Source: UBA668 sp041394605 (GTDB taxonomy: Bacteria > Actinomycetota > Acidimicrobiia > Acidimicrobiales > Ilumatobacteraceae). Taken from it: a DNA stretch of 64,000 nucleotides. Positions within the stretch are counted from its first letter, which is position 1. The number at the start of each line of letters is the position of its first letter. The stretch is taken from assembly GCA_041394605.1 (NCBI GenBank), contig JAWKHX010000013.1, forward strand, positions 62,001 through 126,000, written 5' to 3'. Shown here in pieces: positions 41,039-52,277 of this stretch. The position numbers were made by a program, and so were the translations under genes. The notes under the pieces were generated by a model. That model ran no database searches, was not told the origin of the DNA, and was given only the letters and a program-made list of their open reading frames with translations.

Positions 41039-41791
41039 ATGAACTCCGCTGCTCCCGCCCGCCCCGTGGCACTCGTGGCCGACGCCGGCTTCTACGTCGG
41101 CCCGCCCCTCGCCCGCCTCCTCGCCACCCGCGGCTTCGACCTCGCGCTGGGCGACCCGTCGATCGGCCTGGCCGACGAGGTGTCCGAACTGGGCGCCGCC
41201 GTGGTGGCCTTGGAGGGGTGCCGCGACCTGGCCGCCCCCGGCAGCGCCCAGCGGCTGGTGGACGCCGCGCTCGAGCGCTTCGGTCGGCTGGACTCGGCCG
41301 TCGCCTTCTCCGGGCGGATCGTCACCGGCCGCTTCATGCGCTCCTCGGTGGAGGACTTCCGCACCGTGATGGAGGGCTGCATGGTGGCCCCCTACGAGTT
41401 CATGAAGGCGGTCCTGCCGCCGATGATCGAGGCCCAGCAGGGCCAGGTGCTGGTGATCACCAGCGCCAGCGCCGCCCGCCCCACGCCCGGCGCGCCGCTG
41501 TACTCCGCCGCCCGCGCCGGCGCCACCCACCTGGTCCGCAACGTGGCCGACGAGGTGGCCCGCCACAGGGTGCAGGTCAACGCGGTCGGCACCAACTTCA
41601 TGGACTTCCCCGAGTTCCGCCGGGCCAACAAGGTCGACGAGCCGGGCGTGCTGGAGAAGTTGGAGGCGATGGTGCCCCTCGGCCGCCTCGGCACCATGGA
41701 GGAGTTCGCTCACTTCTGCGCCCCGTACCTGGACGGCACCAGCCGCTTCACCACCGGCCAGTTCACCAGCTACGCCGGGGGCTGGTCGTGA
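41039..41791 (+). CDS. divergent short-chain dehydrogenase-like protein
   Basis: This 250-aa protein follows the SDR plan: Rossmann N-terminus, VLVITSASAARPTPGAPLYS with the catalytic Ser and Tyr, and VQVNAVGTNF after it. Two signatures deviate. The cofactor loop reads ADAGFYVG instead of TGxxxGxG, and the active site reads YSAAR, so Arg replaces the catalytic Lys. It may be a weak or altered oxidoreductase or a non-catalytic protein. The ATG at 41039 is chosen over the TTG at 41027. The sulfatase start overlaps its stop as GTGA. Confidence 0.78.
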   Translation: MNSAAPARPVALVADAGFYVGPPLARLLATRGFDLALGDPSIGLADEVSELGAAVVALEGCRDLAAPGSAQRLVDAALERFGRLDSAVAFSGRIVTGRFMRSSVEDFRTVMEGCMVAPYEFMKAVLPPMIEAQQGQVLVITSASAARPTPGAPLYSAARAGATHLVRNVADEVARHRVQVNAVGTNFMDFPEFRRANKVDEPGVLEKLEAMVPLGRLGTMEEFAHFCAPYLDGTSRFTTGQFTSYAGGWS

Positions 41792-44083
41792 GCGCGGTCC
41801 ACCCGGCGGAGCCGGACTTCCCGGGCGTCATCGGGCGCACCATCGCCGAGTCCACCCCGTGGTGGCCGGAGCCGCCGGCAGGCACGGGCGGGCCGAACGT
41901 GGTGATGATCGTCCTCGACGACACCGGCTTCGCCCACTTCGGCTGCTACGGCAGCACCCTGCGCACCCCGCACATCGACCGCCTGGCCGCCGGCGGCCTG
42001 CGCTACAACAACTTCCACACCACCGCGCTGTGCAGCCCCACGCGGGCCTGCCTCCTGAGCGGCCGCAACCACCACAGCGTGGGCATGCGCGGCGTCAGCA
42101 ACTGGAACACCGGCTTCCCGCACATGCGCGGCGGCATCAGCCCCCACGCGGCCACCGTGCCGGAACTGCTGCGCCCCCACGGCTACGCCACCTACGCCGC
42201 CGGCAAGTGGCACCTGGCGCCGATGGAGGAGTGCAGCGCGGCCGGCCCGCACACCAACTGGCCGCTGCAGAAGGGCTTCGACCGCTTCTACGGGTTCATG
42301 CAGGGCGAGACCGACCAGTTCTCACCGGAGCTCACCCACGACAACCACCACATCGACCCGCCGCGCACCACCGCCGAGGGGTACCACGTGAGTGAGGACA
42401 TCGTCGACAAGAGCATCGAGTGGGTGCGCGACCTGGTGAGCGTGCGGCCCGACCGGCCGTTCTTCCTCTATCTCGCGTTCGGCGCGATGCACGCCCCGCA
42501 CCAGGCCCCGCAGGAGTACCTGGACCGCTGGAAGGGCGCCTTCGACGAGGGCTACGAGGTGGTGCGCGACCGCTGGTACCAGCGCCAACTGGAGCTGGGC
42601 GTCATCCCCGAGGGCACCACGTTGGCCCCGCTGAACCCCGGCGTGCCGAAGTGGGACGACCTCACCGACAACCAGCGGAAGTTCGCCTGCCGCCTGCAGG
42701 AGGCGTTCGCCGCCATGCTGGAGCACACCGACGACCAGATCGGCCGGCTGGTGGGCTTCCTCGAGGGCGAGGGGATGCTGGACGACACCGTGGTGATGGT
42801 GCTGAGCGACAACGGCGCCAGCCGCGAGGGCGGCCCGTTCGGCGTGATGGACGAGTTCAGCTTCTTCAACGCCATGTGGGAGGACATCGACGACATCGTC
42901 GAGCACCGGCTGGACGACATCGGCGGCCCGCATTCCCACAGCAACTACCCGTGGGGCTGGGCCCAGGCGGGGAACAGCCCGCTGCGCTGGTACAAGCAGA
43001 ACACCTACGGCGGCGGGGTGCGCGACCCGCTGGTGGTCCACTGGCCGAGCGGCATCCCGGCGGGGGAGCGGGGCTCGGTGCGTGGCCAGTTCTGCCACGC
43101 CGTCGACCTGGCGGCGACTGTGCTGGATCTCACCGGTGCCCCGGTACCCGCCGAGTTCAACGGGCGCAGCCAGATGCCCTTGCACGGCGCGTCGATCCTG
43201 CCCACGTTCGCCGACGGAACGGTGGCCGCGCCCGCGGTGTGCAGTACTTCGAGCAGATGGGCCTGCGGCATCTACGTCGACGGCTGGAAGGCCACCACCT
43301 ACCACGAGCCCGGCGTGCCGTTCGACGACGACGTGTGGGGCCTGTACGACCTGACCACGGACTTCAGCGAGTGCCACGACCTCGGCCCGGCCAACCCGGA
43401 GAAGCTGGCCGAGATGGTGGCGCCTGGTGGGCGGAGGCCGACACCCACGGCGTGCTGCCGCTGGACGAGCGCACCATCGAGCTGTTCGGCGGCGCCCCGG
43501 CCAGGCACGCCGCACCACTTCGCCCCCGGTCAGCCCGCCGAGTACGTGTACCGCCCGCCGATGGCCCACCTGCCGAGCGACGTGTCGCCGACGCTCGGCG
43601 GCCTGCAACGGAGGTCGTCGCCGAGGTCACCGTGCCGGCGGCGCCGCCGGCGCCGAGGGCGTGCTGTACTCCGCGGCACCCACAGCGTGGGCCACTGCTG
43701 GTGGGTGCAGGACGGGCAGATGCACTTCCACTACAACGCTCGGCCGCCCCACCCGGGCCACCGGGCCGGTCACCCTGCCGCCCGGGCGGCACACCCTGAC
43801 GGCCCGCTTCCTGCGCGAAGGGTCCGGCGGCACGATCAGCCTGTGGTGCGACGGGGTGGAGGTCGGTTCGGCCCTCGTCCCGAAGGTGGTGCGGATGCTC
43901 GGCTCCATCGGCACGGACATCGCCCGCGGCCCGGTGAACGCCGTGGTGGGCGACTTCCAGGGCGCCTTCCCGTTCACCGCCGAGGTCCACACGGTGACGT
44001 TCCGCACGCTCGGGCGCCAGCCGGCGGCCGACGCGGCGAAGGATCTGGATGCCACCGCTCGTACCGAACTCAGCCGCGAGTGA
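41788..44083 (+). CDS. arylsulfatase, 3' part frame-disrupted
   Basis: This type I sulfatase has about 765 codons if repaired. PNVVMIVLDDTGFAHFGCYG supplies metal ligands. Cys82 in LCSPTRACLLSGR is the CxPxR site converted to formylglycine. AGKWHLAP and LSDNGASREGG complete the active site. It would hydrolyse sulfate esters and resembles large actinobacterial AtsD-type enzymes. From about 43,425 the frame shifts several times (near 43,425, 43,490, 43,605, 43,640 and 43,740). The C-terminal beta domain (TLPPGRHTLTARFLREGSGG) resumes and ends in LSRE at 44083. The clean coding on both sides and similar damage in fusA suggest sequence errors rather than decay. Confidence 0.82.
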
Positions 44084-44140
44084 CGGTGGGACCTTCAAGT
44101 TCGGGTCAAGAACCGTTTCGGGCCTGCCGATAGCACCGTC

Positions 44141-45691
44141 GTGATCGAAGGTGGCGTTGCCGGAAGCAACGCGCTCCAACTGGCGTCCCAGCGCAGGTCA
44201 ACGGCCGAGCGGCTGGCAACGGAGGCTGCCTGGCTGGAGCGCGTCGCCGCGGACCTGCGGCTGATGGCCACCCAACTCGATGACCTGCCGCCGGCCTACG
44301 CCGTCCTCCACGACCTCACCCTGCCGGGTTCGAAGGGCACGGTGGACCACATGGTGGTGGGGCCTGGCGGGGCCTTCCTGGTGGTGACCCGGCGCTACGC
44401 CGACGCCATCTCTTTCCGCGACGGGCAGCTGTGGGCGGGCCAGCACCAGTTGAACGGCGACCTGGACACGGCCCGCGTGGAGGCCACGCTGATGACCCAG
44501 CTGCTCGGGTCGCCGGTCGTGCCCGTGCTGGCGTTCCTCGACGCTGTCCTCCCGGCTGCGGCGCCGCAGGCGATCGACGGCGTGCTGGTGTGCAGCGGTG
44601 CCACCGTCACCAGGGTGATCACCCGTGCCTCGCACACGCTGCTGACGTCGCCGCAGGTGGCGGACGTGGTGGAACGCGCTCTGCCGCTGCTGCACTCGCC
44701 GGGCACGGTGGTGCGCAGCGTGTCGGCCAAGGGCGTCCAGGCCGACCCGGCGCCGGACCCCAGCGTGCGACCCGTCATGCCCCACGAAGACCCGCGCATT
44801 GCCGCCCGGGCGTCGGCGGCCGGCCGGCTGCCCCAGCCGCCCGGGGATGATGAGGACGACCCCCCGCAGAAGCGACGTCATCTGGCCCTCGGTCGGCGCC
44901 GGAAGGCAGCCGAGGCCGGTCAGCCCGGCGACCGAGCCGACGCCCGGCCGGCGCCCGCGCCCGCCCTCGTCGGCGCCGGGGTCGGGGCTGGTGCCGCCAC
45001 CGCTGTCGGTGCGGCCGCGAACCCGGTGACCGGCGCCGTACCCGCATCGGCACCTGTGCCGGCGCCTGCGCAGCAACCCACGACGCCGGCCGCCGCCCCG
45101 GGCGACCCGGGCACCACGATGCTGCCGGCAACCAAGAACGGTGCAAGCGGCGCGCCTCGCCCCTGGCTGCGCTCCCTGCGCACCGTGGGCGTGGCGATCG
45201 TCGTGCTCAGCGTCGTGGGCGTGGCGGTCGGTGTGCTGGGCCGCACGGTGTGGAGCAACTGGATCGACGGTGCCGACGACACGGCGGTCACCGAGCCCGG
45301 CGGCCTCACGTCGGACCCAGGCGCCGCCACCACCCTGCCGCTCGCGGGTGTGGGCGGAGAGGGTGGTCTGGCCGGCCAGGTGCCCGAACCTCATTTCACT
45401 CCGATCTGCCCGGGTGGTGGCGCCGGTTGGACGCTCGACCCGATGTGGCCGGGGTCGCTCCCCGGCGTGGTCAGCTACGACGTGGAACTGGGCCAGATGG
45501 ACGGCAGTTGGACCTGGATGGGCACGCTCACCGGCCCGGCCGACCCGTCGGACCCTGCGCCGCAGGCAGCCTCGCTGCGCGGCCTGCCCGCCTCCACGGT
45601 GTGGACGGTGCGGCTGGTGGCCGTCGACGCAGAGGGCGGGCGCACCATCGGCCCGCCGGCGCAAGTGGCGGCACCCCCGCAGGGCTGTTGA
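44141..45691 (+). CDS. NERD-domain protein with membrane anchor and extracellular domain
   Basis: This 516-aa protein has an N-terminal segment of about 170 residues with LPGSKGTVDHMVVGPGGAFL and VVTRRYADAISFRDGQLW. This resembles the nuclease-related NERD fold, in which an Asp after the DH(x)V strand is the putative active site. A long charged and Ala/Pro-rich linker follows, then one transmembrane helix (about 347-367, VGVAIVVLSVVGVAVGVLG). The last ~110 residues form a fibronectin-like domain outside the cell. The NERD part would face the cytoplasm. Its function is unknown. It is a single gene 139 bases upstream of fusA. Confidence 0.68.
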   Translation: MIEGGVAGSNALQLASQRRSTAERLATEAAWLERVAADLRLMATQLDDLPPAYAVLHDLTLPGSKGTVDHMVVGPGGAFLVVTRRYADAISFRDGQLWAGQHQLNGDLDTARVEATLMTQLLGSPVVPVLAFLDAVLPAAAPQAIDGVLVCSGATVTRVITRASHTLLTSPQVADVVERALPLLHSPGTVVRSVSAKGVQADPAPDPSVRPVMPHEDPRIAARASAAGRLPQPPGDDEDDPPQKRRHLALGRRRKAAEAGQPGDRADARPAPAPALVGAGVGAGAATAVGAAANPVTGAVPASAPVPAPAQQPTTPAAAPGDPGTTMLPATKNGASGAPRPWLRSLRTVGVAIVVLSVVGVAVGVLGRTVWSNWIDGADDTAVTEPGGLTSDPGAATTLPLAGVGGEGGLAGQVPEPHFTPICPGGGAGWTLDPMWPGSLPGVVSYDVELGQMDGSWTWMGTLTGPADPSDPAPQAASLRGLPASTVWTVRLVAVDAEGGRTIGPPAQVAAPPQGC

Positions 45692-45830
45692 ACCGGGCGG
45701 GGAACCGTCGCAATTGGCGGCCCTCCGGCGATAGCATCGACCCTTGTGCCTGGGGCCGGTTCGGCCCTTGCGCGCCCAGCGGCACATCGCCAGCTCAGGT
45801 GCTGGCAGACGACGAAGAGAGAGATCCAGA

Positions 45831-47932
<2,102 letters not shown>

Positions 47933-47953
47933 CCCAGCCAACCTCAACCGCGG

Positions 47954-48013
47954 GAAGTGACGTGATATATCACGTCACTTCCCTGGTGGGCCAGGGTGGC
48001 ATGCCGTCACTTC
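47954..48013 (+). repeat. 60-nt palindromic repeat, copy 1
   Basis: The element begins 22 bases after the fusA stop. It opens with a perfect palindrome (GAAGTGACGTGATA and its complement; in this copy the arms extend to GGG/CCC, 47952-47983). It continues with CCTGGTGGG and a variable decamer, and ends ATGCCGTCACTTC, which repeats the palindrome's right arm. It matches copy 2 at 56 of 60 positions. It could fold as a terminator or be a REP-like mobile repeat. Confidence 0.9.
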
Positions 48014-48074
48014 CCGGGTGAACCGGGAGATCGCCCGGTGACCCGGGCGGCCAGGCCAGGCCAGGATGTGGCCC

Positions 48075-49303
48075 ATGGCTGCATCGTCCGACGCCGTCGC
48101 CGCCGGTCAGCGCGCCAGCAGCAGGCTCGCCGCCTGCTGGACGAGGGCCATCCTCGGGAGGCAGTGCGGCTGTTGCGGCCCTGGTCACCGACGGCGACAC
48201 CCGGATCACCGTGGTGCACGACCTGGCCCGCCAGCCTGGCCGCCGGTGACCGCGCCGGTGCGCTGGGACTACTCCGCCAACTGGCCGCAGCCCTTCCGGA
48301 CCGCGCCGACCTGCAACTGCAGTTGGCCCAGGTGCTCCATCAGGACGGGCAGGTGGAGGACGCGCTGCACGCTGCCCTCGCCGCGGCCCGCCAGCGCCCG
48401 GCCGACACCGACATCTGGCGAGCGATCGACCGGTGGGCGTCCGCAGCCGGTCGGCACCGCCTCGCGTTCGACGCCTGCCGGCGGGTCTGTGCGCTGGCGC
48501 CCGACAGCGTGTCGTCGTGGCGGCGGCTGGCCGTCACCGCGCGCCGGACGCGTGAGAACGCTGCCGCCGACGAAGCGATCGACCGCTGGTACGGCTTGGC
48601 CCCCACCGACCCCACGGCAGCCCACCTGCACGCCGCCCACCACGGCGGCCGGCCGGACCGGGCGGACCCACGGTACGTGTCGGCGTTGTTCGACTCCTAC
48701 GCCGACGGCTTCGACCACCATCTCGCGGCGCTCGGCTACCGGACCCCCGAGGCCGTGGCGAGCCTGGTGGCGAGAGTGCTCGAGGGGCGCCGAGCCACGG
48801 ACGCGGCGGACCTGGGGTGTGGCACGGGCCAGGTCGGCGAGCACCTCCGGCCGCACGTGGAGCATCTCGTGGGAGTGGACCTGTCGGCCGGGATGCTGAC
48901 CAAGGCCCAGGCGCGGGGCTGCTACGACCACCTGCAGCAGTGCGAGCTCACCGAGTTTCTCGCTGCCCACGAGGCGTCGTTCGACCTGCTCACGTCCGCG
49001 GACACGCTGAACTACATCGGCGATCTGCGTCCCGTGTTCGCGGCCGCGGCGAGGGCGCTGCGACCGGGTGGCCATCTGGTGTTCTCGCTGGAGGCCGGCG
49101 ACGGTGACTCGTTGGAGGATTACCGCCTGGAGCCGTCGGGTCGCTACGCCCACTCGGCGGCCTGGACGCTCGACGCCCTGGCCGCGGCCGGGCTGGAACC
49201 CGTGGGCGTGGAGCACTGCGTGCTGCGGCGCGAGGGCGATGTGGACGTCGCCGGCCTGCTGTTCGTGACCCGCCACCCGGAAACCGGGAACTCTCCCGGA
49301 TGA
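48075..49303 (+). CDS. TPR-containing SAM-dependent methyltransferase
   Basis: This protein of about 409 aa has N-terminal helical repeats of TPR type (ALGLLRQLAAALPDRADLQL, VLHQDGQVEDALHAALAAAR). A class I methyltransferase domain follows with AADLGCGTGQVGEHLRPHVE, LVGVDLSAGMLTKAQ and LLTSADTLNYIGD. This fusion resembles predicted TPR-repeat methyltransferases of unknown substrate. The ATG at 48075 is in a different frame from the body of the gene. The frame changes near 48,115 and again near 48,180-48,240, so the first ~55 codons need resequencing. The main frame is clean from 48,245 to the stop. Confidence 0.78.
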
Positions 49304-49357
49304 CACTGCACACCCCGTGCTGCACACTGCGCACACACTCGCTGAGGAGGAAGAACC

Positions 49358-50083
49358 ATGAGTGACCGCCGCCGCCCCGACAAGCCCATCGGCCCGAAGG
49401 AACAGATCGTGGCCGACACGCCCCTCGGCTACGAGGGGACCGAGAAGATCAGTCTGCTGGACGACATCGATCGCCGCACGGTCTTCCCGAAGGTGACGGT
49501 GCCGGACGAACCGGATGCGGGCAGGGTGCACCCGAAGGTCGAGTTTGCGAGCGAGACGGATGCGGACACCGTCGCCCCGAAGATGCACCTCGACATTCGG
49601 TCGGACGACGGCGCGGTGGGTGAGATGCTGCTGGACCGCTTGGACGATGTGGACGACCAGAAGCTGGACGGGCTGGACTTCGACGGGATCGTCTCGCCGC
49701 GCGACCCTGCTTCGGGGCTTCCCACTGGAAGGTTGCTGGACCACGACGGTGCCGGCGCGGTCGCCGACCACAACGAAGTGATCGAGGGCGTCTTCAAGTT
49801 CGCCGTCCCGATCGACGACCACGGCGGCACTGATGCGGCGCACCTCGGCGATGCCGGCAGCGGGGCCAACTGGGAGATCGAGCATGCGTGGCCGGCGAAG
49901 ATCGAGATGGACGGTGCGCCCGACGCGCCGGACCACACCTACGAGGAGATCGTGTTCACGCTCGACGCCGACGCCCCCGACAGCTACCAGGCGATGCCCG
50001 AGCTGGACGCCAGCGCCAACGACGGCCTGGGCGCCGTCGACGACCTGGGTAACGACGACGGCTTCGACGCTCTCGACGGCTAG
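49358..50083 (+). CDS. acidic protein with three 15-residue repeats
   Basis: This 241-aa, Asp-rich cytoplasmic protein has no signal or membrane segment. Residues 41-85 are three consecutive 15-residue units: TVFPKVTVPDEPDAG, RVHPKVEFASETDAD and TVAPKMHLDIRSDDG. They share a PK pair at the fourth and fifth positions and an acidic end. The rest is acidic and low in complexity, ending DDGFDALDG. A strong GAGGAGGAAG site precedes the ATG. I do not recognise a family; binding to a cation or a basic partner would fit. Its stop overlaps by a few bases with the convergent SDR gene. Confidence 0.75.
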   Translation: MSDRRRPDKPIGPKEQIVADTPLGYEGTEKISLLDDIDRRTVFPKVTVPDEPDAGRVHPKVEFASETDADTVAPKMHLDIRSDDGAVGEMLLDRLDDVDDQKLDGLDFDGIVSPRDPASGLPTGRLLDHDGAGAVADHNEVIEGVFKFAVPIDDHGGTDAAHLGDAGSGANWEIEHAWPAKIEMDGAPDAPDHTYEEIVFTLDADAPDSYQAMPELDASANDGLGAVDDLGNDDGFDALDG

Positions 50084-50838
50084 TAGTTCACCCGCTTGAG
50101 GAAGCCGCCGTCGACGGTGACGTTGGCGCCGTTGATGTGCCTGGCCCGCGGGCTGACGAGGAACGTCACCAGGTCGGCCACGTCCGCGACCTCGCCGATG
50201 TGGCCGCCCGGGTGCACCTTCGCGGTGGCCTCGAAGAACTCGGGCATCGCCCCCTTGATGCGGTCCCAGTCGCCGCCCGGCACCATGATCGGGCCCGGCG
50301 ACACCACGTTGCAGCGGATGCCCTGCGCGCCCAGCACCTGGGCCTGGCCAAGCGTCCAGTTGGTGGCGGCGGCCTTGAACGCGCTGTAGCTGTTGGCGCC
50401 TCGGGCGAAGTGCTCGGCGGAGGCCGTGGTGCCGATGGTGACCACCGCGCCGGCGCCACTGGCCGCAAGGAGCGGGGTGGCTTCCTCCACGCCGTGCACC
50501 AGCGCCATCAGGTCGATGTGGAAGTTGTTCTCCCACGCCTCCAGCGTCTTGGCCGGCTTGCCCGACGTGTTGTGCACATAGATGTCGAGGCCGCCGAGTT
50601 GCTCGGCGCTGGACCGCACCCAGGCCCGCAGCGCCTCGGGATCGCCGGCGTCGACCGACGCGCCGACCACGGTGCCCTTCGCACTCAACTCGGCCACAGC
50701 GGCCGCCACCTCGTCCGCGTTGCGGGCGCAGATGGCCACCGAGGCGCCTTCGGCCAGCAGGGTCTCGGCGATGCCGCGGCCGATGCCCTTCGTGGAACCG
50801 GTGACGAGTGCCTTCTTGCCGGCGAGGCCGAGATCCAT
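50080..50838 (-). CDS. short-chain dehydrogenase/reductase
   Basis: This 252-aa classical SDR has ALVTGSTKGIGRGIAETLLA at the N-terminus (TGxxxGxG), and HNTSGKPAKT where NAG is usual. The active site is ANSYSAFKAA with Tyr and Lys, followed by IRCNVVSPGPI and the NGANVTVDGGF end. It should oxidise or reduce a hydroxyl or keto group with NAD(P). The ATG at 50838 has AAGGAG upstream. It is divergent from the P450 gene, so they may act on the same substrate. Confidence 0.92.
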   Translation of the reverse strand: MDLGLAGKKALVTGSTKGIGRGIAETLLAEGASVAICARNADEVAAAVAELSAKGTVVGASVDAGDPEALRAWVRSSAEQLGGLDIYVHNTSGKPAKTLEAWENNFHIDLMALVHGVEEATPLLAASGAGAVVTIGTTASAEHFARGANSYSAFKAAATNWTLGQAQVLGAQGIRCNVVSPGPIMVPGGDWDRIKGAMPEFFEATAKVHPGGHIGEVADVADLVTFLVSPRARHINGANVTVDGGFLKRVNY

Positions 50839-50909
50839 GGTGTGCTCCTTCGGGAGGTTCGAGATGTGCCCAGCAACTGTAGCCGGACTCAAGAATCTCC
50901 GTCGTGGCC

Positions 50910-50915
50910 TACGCT
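50910..50915 (+). promoter_or_regulatory. TACGCT, leaderless -10 element
   Basis: TACGCT ends 6 bases before the ATG at 50922 and picks that codon over the in-frame start at 50904. Confidence 0.6.
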
Positions 50916-50921
50916 GCGCCC

Positions 50922-52214
50922 ATGACCGCGACGGTGGAGTTCAACCCGTTCGACCCGGCGACCATGCAGTGCCCGTTCCCGCAGTACGCGCAGATGCGCG
51001 CCCACGCACCGGTGGCGTTCGTGCCCCAGGTGGGGCTGTGGTTCGTGACCCGGCACGACCTCGTGCTGCAGGTACTGCGCGACACCACCACGTTCTCGTC
51101 GCGGTTCGGTGGGCCCTCCATCGCCTCGGCCAGTGGGCCCGCCGACCAGCGCCTGAAGGACGTGGTGGCCGAGGGTTACCCCCGGGTCAGCACGATGCTC
51201 ACCGAGGACCCGCCGGAGCACACCCGCTTCCGCGGGCTGGTCAGCAAGGCGTTCACCCCAAAGGCGGTCGCCGCGCTGGAGCCGTTCGTCCGCCGCATCG
51301 TCACCGAACTGCTCGACGCCTGGGGTGACCGCACGGAGATCGAGTTCGTGCAGGAATTCGCCGTGCCGCTGCCGGTGAAGGCCATCGCCACGATGCTCGG
51401 CGTGCCCGAGGACCGCTACGCCGACGTGAAGCGGTGGAGCGACGCGTTCATCGCCGGCATCGGCACCCAGCTGGATCTCGGCGGTCGCATCGCCGCCGAG
51501 CGGCAGGTCAACGAGTTCCAGCACTACTTCGCCGATGAACTGGACCGCCGCCGCGCCGAGCCGCAGGGCGACCTGCTGTCCGACCTGCTGGCCGCCCGCC
51601 TCGACGAGCCCGGCGTGGACGCCCGCCCGCTGGACACCGCCGAGATCCTCAGCATCCTCAGCCAGCTGATGACCGCCGGCAACGAGACCACCACCAAGCT
51701 GCTGGCCGAGGCGATGCTGCTGCTGTGGCAACACCCGCAGGAATGGGCGGCGCTGAGGGCGGACCCCGGCCGGGCCGACGCGGTGGTGGAGGAAGCCCTG
51801 CGCCTGTCCACCCCGACCCAGGGCATGTTCCGCAAGGTCACGGCGGACACGGACCTCGGCGGCCAGCAGATCCCGAAGGGGTCGATGGTGGTCGCCGTCT
51901 ACGCCGCCGCCAACCGAGACACCGAGGTGTTCGGCCCGGACGCCGAAGCGTTCTGCCCCGGCCGGCAGAAGGCCACGCAGCACCTGGCGTTCGGCAAGGG
52001 CATCCATTTCTGCCTCGGCGCACCCCTGTCACGACTGGAGGCCCGGGTGGCGCTGGAGGAGATCGCCCGCCGGGTGGACGGGTTCGACGTGGTCGGCGCC
52101 GACCACCTGCGCTACTTCCCCAGCTTCATCCTCCGCGGGCTCACCGCCCTCCCCCTGCGGCTCACCGGCCCCCCTGCCCCCGCCGGCCCCCGCCGCCCCG
52201 CCGAAGTGACGTGA
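50922..52214 (+). CDS. cytochrome P450
   Basis: This 430-aa bacterial P450 has LMTAGNETTTKLLA (I-helix oxygen-binding motif), EEALR (ExxR) and the heme-binding loop FGKGIHFCLG with Cys364. It would hydroxylate a hydrophobic substrate with electrons from a ferredoxin and reductase, neither of which is adjacent. The last residues (about PPAPAGPRRPAEVT) run into the 60-nt palindromic repeat: the TGA at 52212-52214 lies inside the palindrome, so insertion of the repeat may have set the present C-terminus. Confidence 0.94.
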   Translation: MTATVEFNPFDPATMQCPFPQYAQMRAHAPVAFVPQVGLWFVTRHDLVLQVLRDTTTFSSRFGGPSIASASGPADQRLKDVVAEGYPRVSTMLTEDPPEHTRFRGLVSKAFTPKAVAALEPFVRRIVTELLDAWGDRTEIEFVQEFAVPLPVKAIATMLGVPEDRYADVKRWSDAFIAGIGTQLDLGGRIAAERQVNEFQHYFADELDRRRAEPQGDLLSDLLAARLDEPGVDARPLDTAEILSILSQLMTAGNETTTKLLAEAMLLLWQHPQEWAALRADPGRADAVVEEALRLSTPTQGMFRKVTADTDLGGQQIPKGSMVVAVYAAANRDTEVFGPDAEAFCPGRQKATQHLAFGKGIHFCLGAPLSRLEARVALEEIARRVDGFDVVGADHLRYFPSFILRGLTALPLRLTGPPAPAGPRRPAEVT

Positions 52215-52262
52215 TATATCACGTCACTTCCCTGGTGGGGCGGGGTGCGATGCCGTCACTTC
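52203..52262 (+). repeat. 60-nt palindromic repeat, copy 2
   Basis: This copy has the same 60-nt layout and orientation as 47954-48013, differing only in the variable decamer (52240-52249). The palindrome core is 52203-52230 and contains the P450 stop codon. A 22-nt direct repeat follows: CACTTCcCTGGTGGGGCGGG at 52225 recurs 32 bases later with one change. It separates the convergent ends of the P450 gene and the ABC permease gene. Confidence 0.9.
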
Positions 52263-52277
52263 GCTGGTGGGGCGGGG

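Noticed and set aside
47954..52262. The two 60-nt repeats as composite-transposon ends or att sites
   Set aside because: They are in direct orientation, enclose ordinary genes, and no transposase or integrase lies between them.
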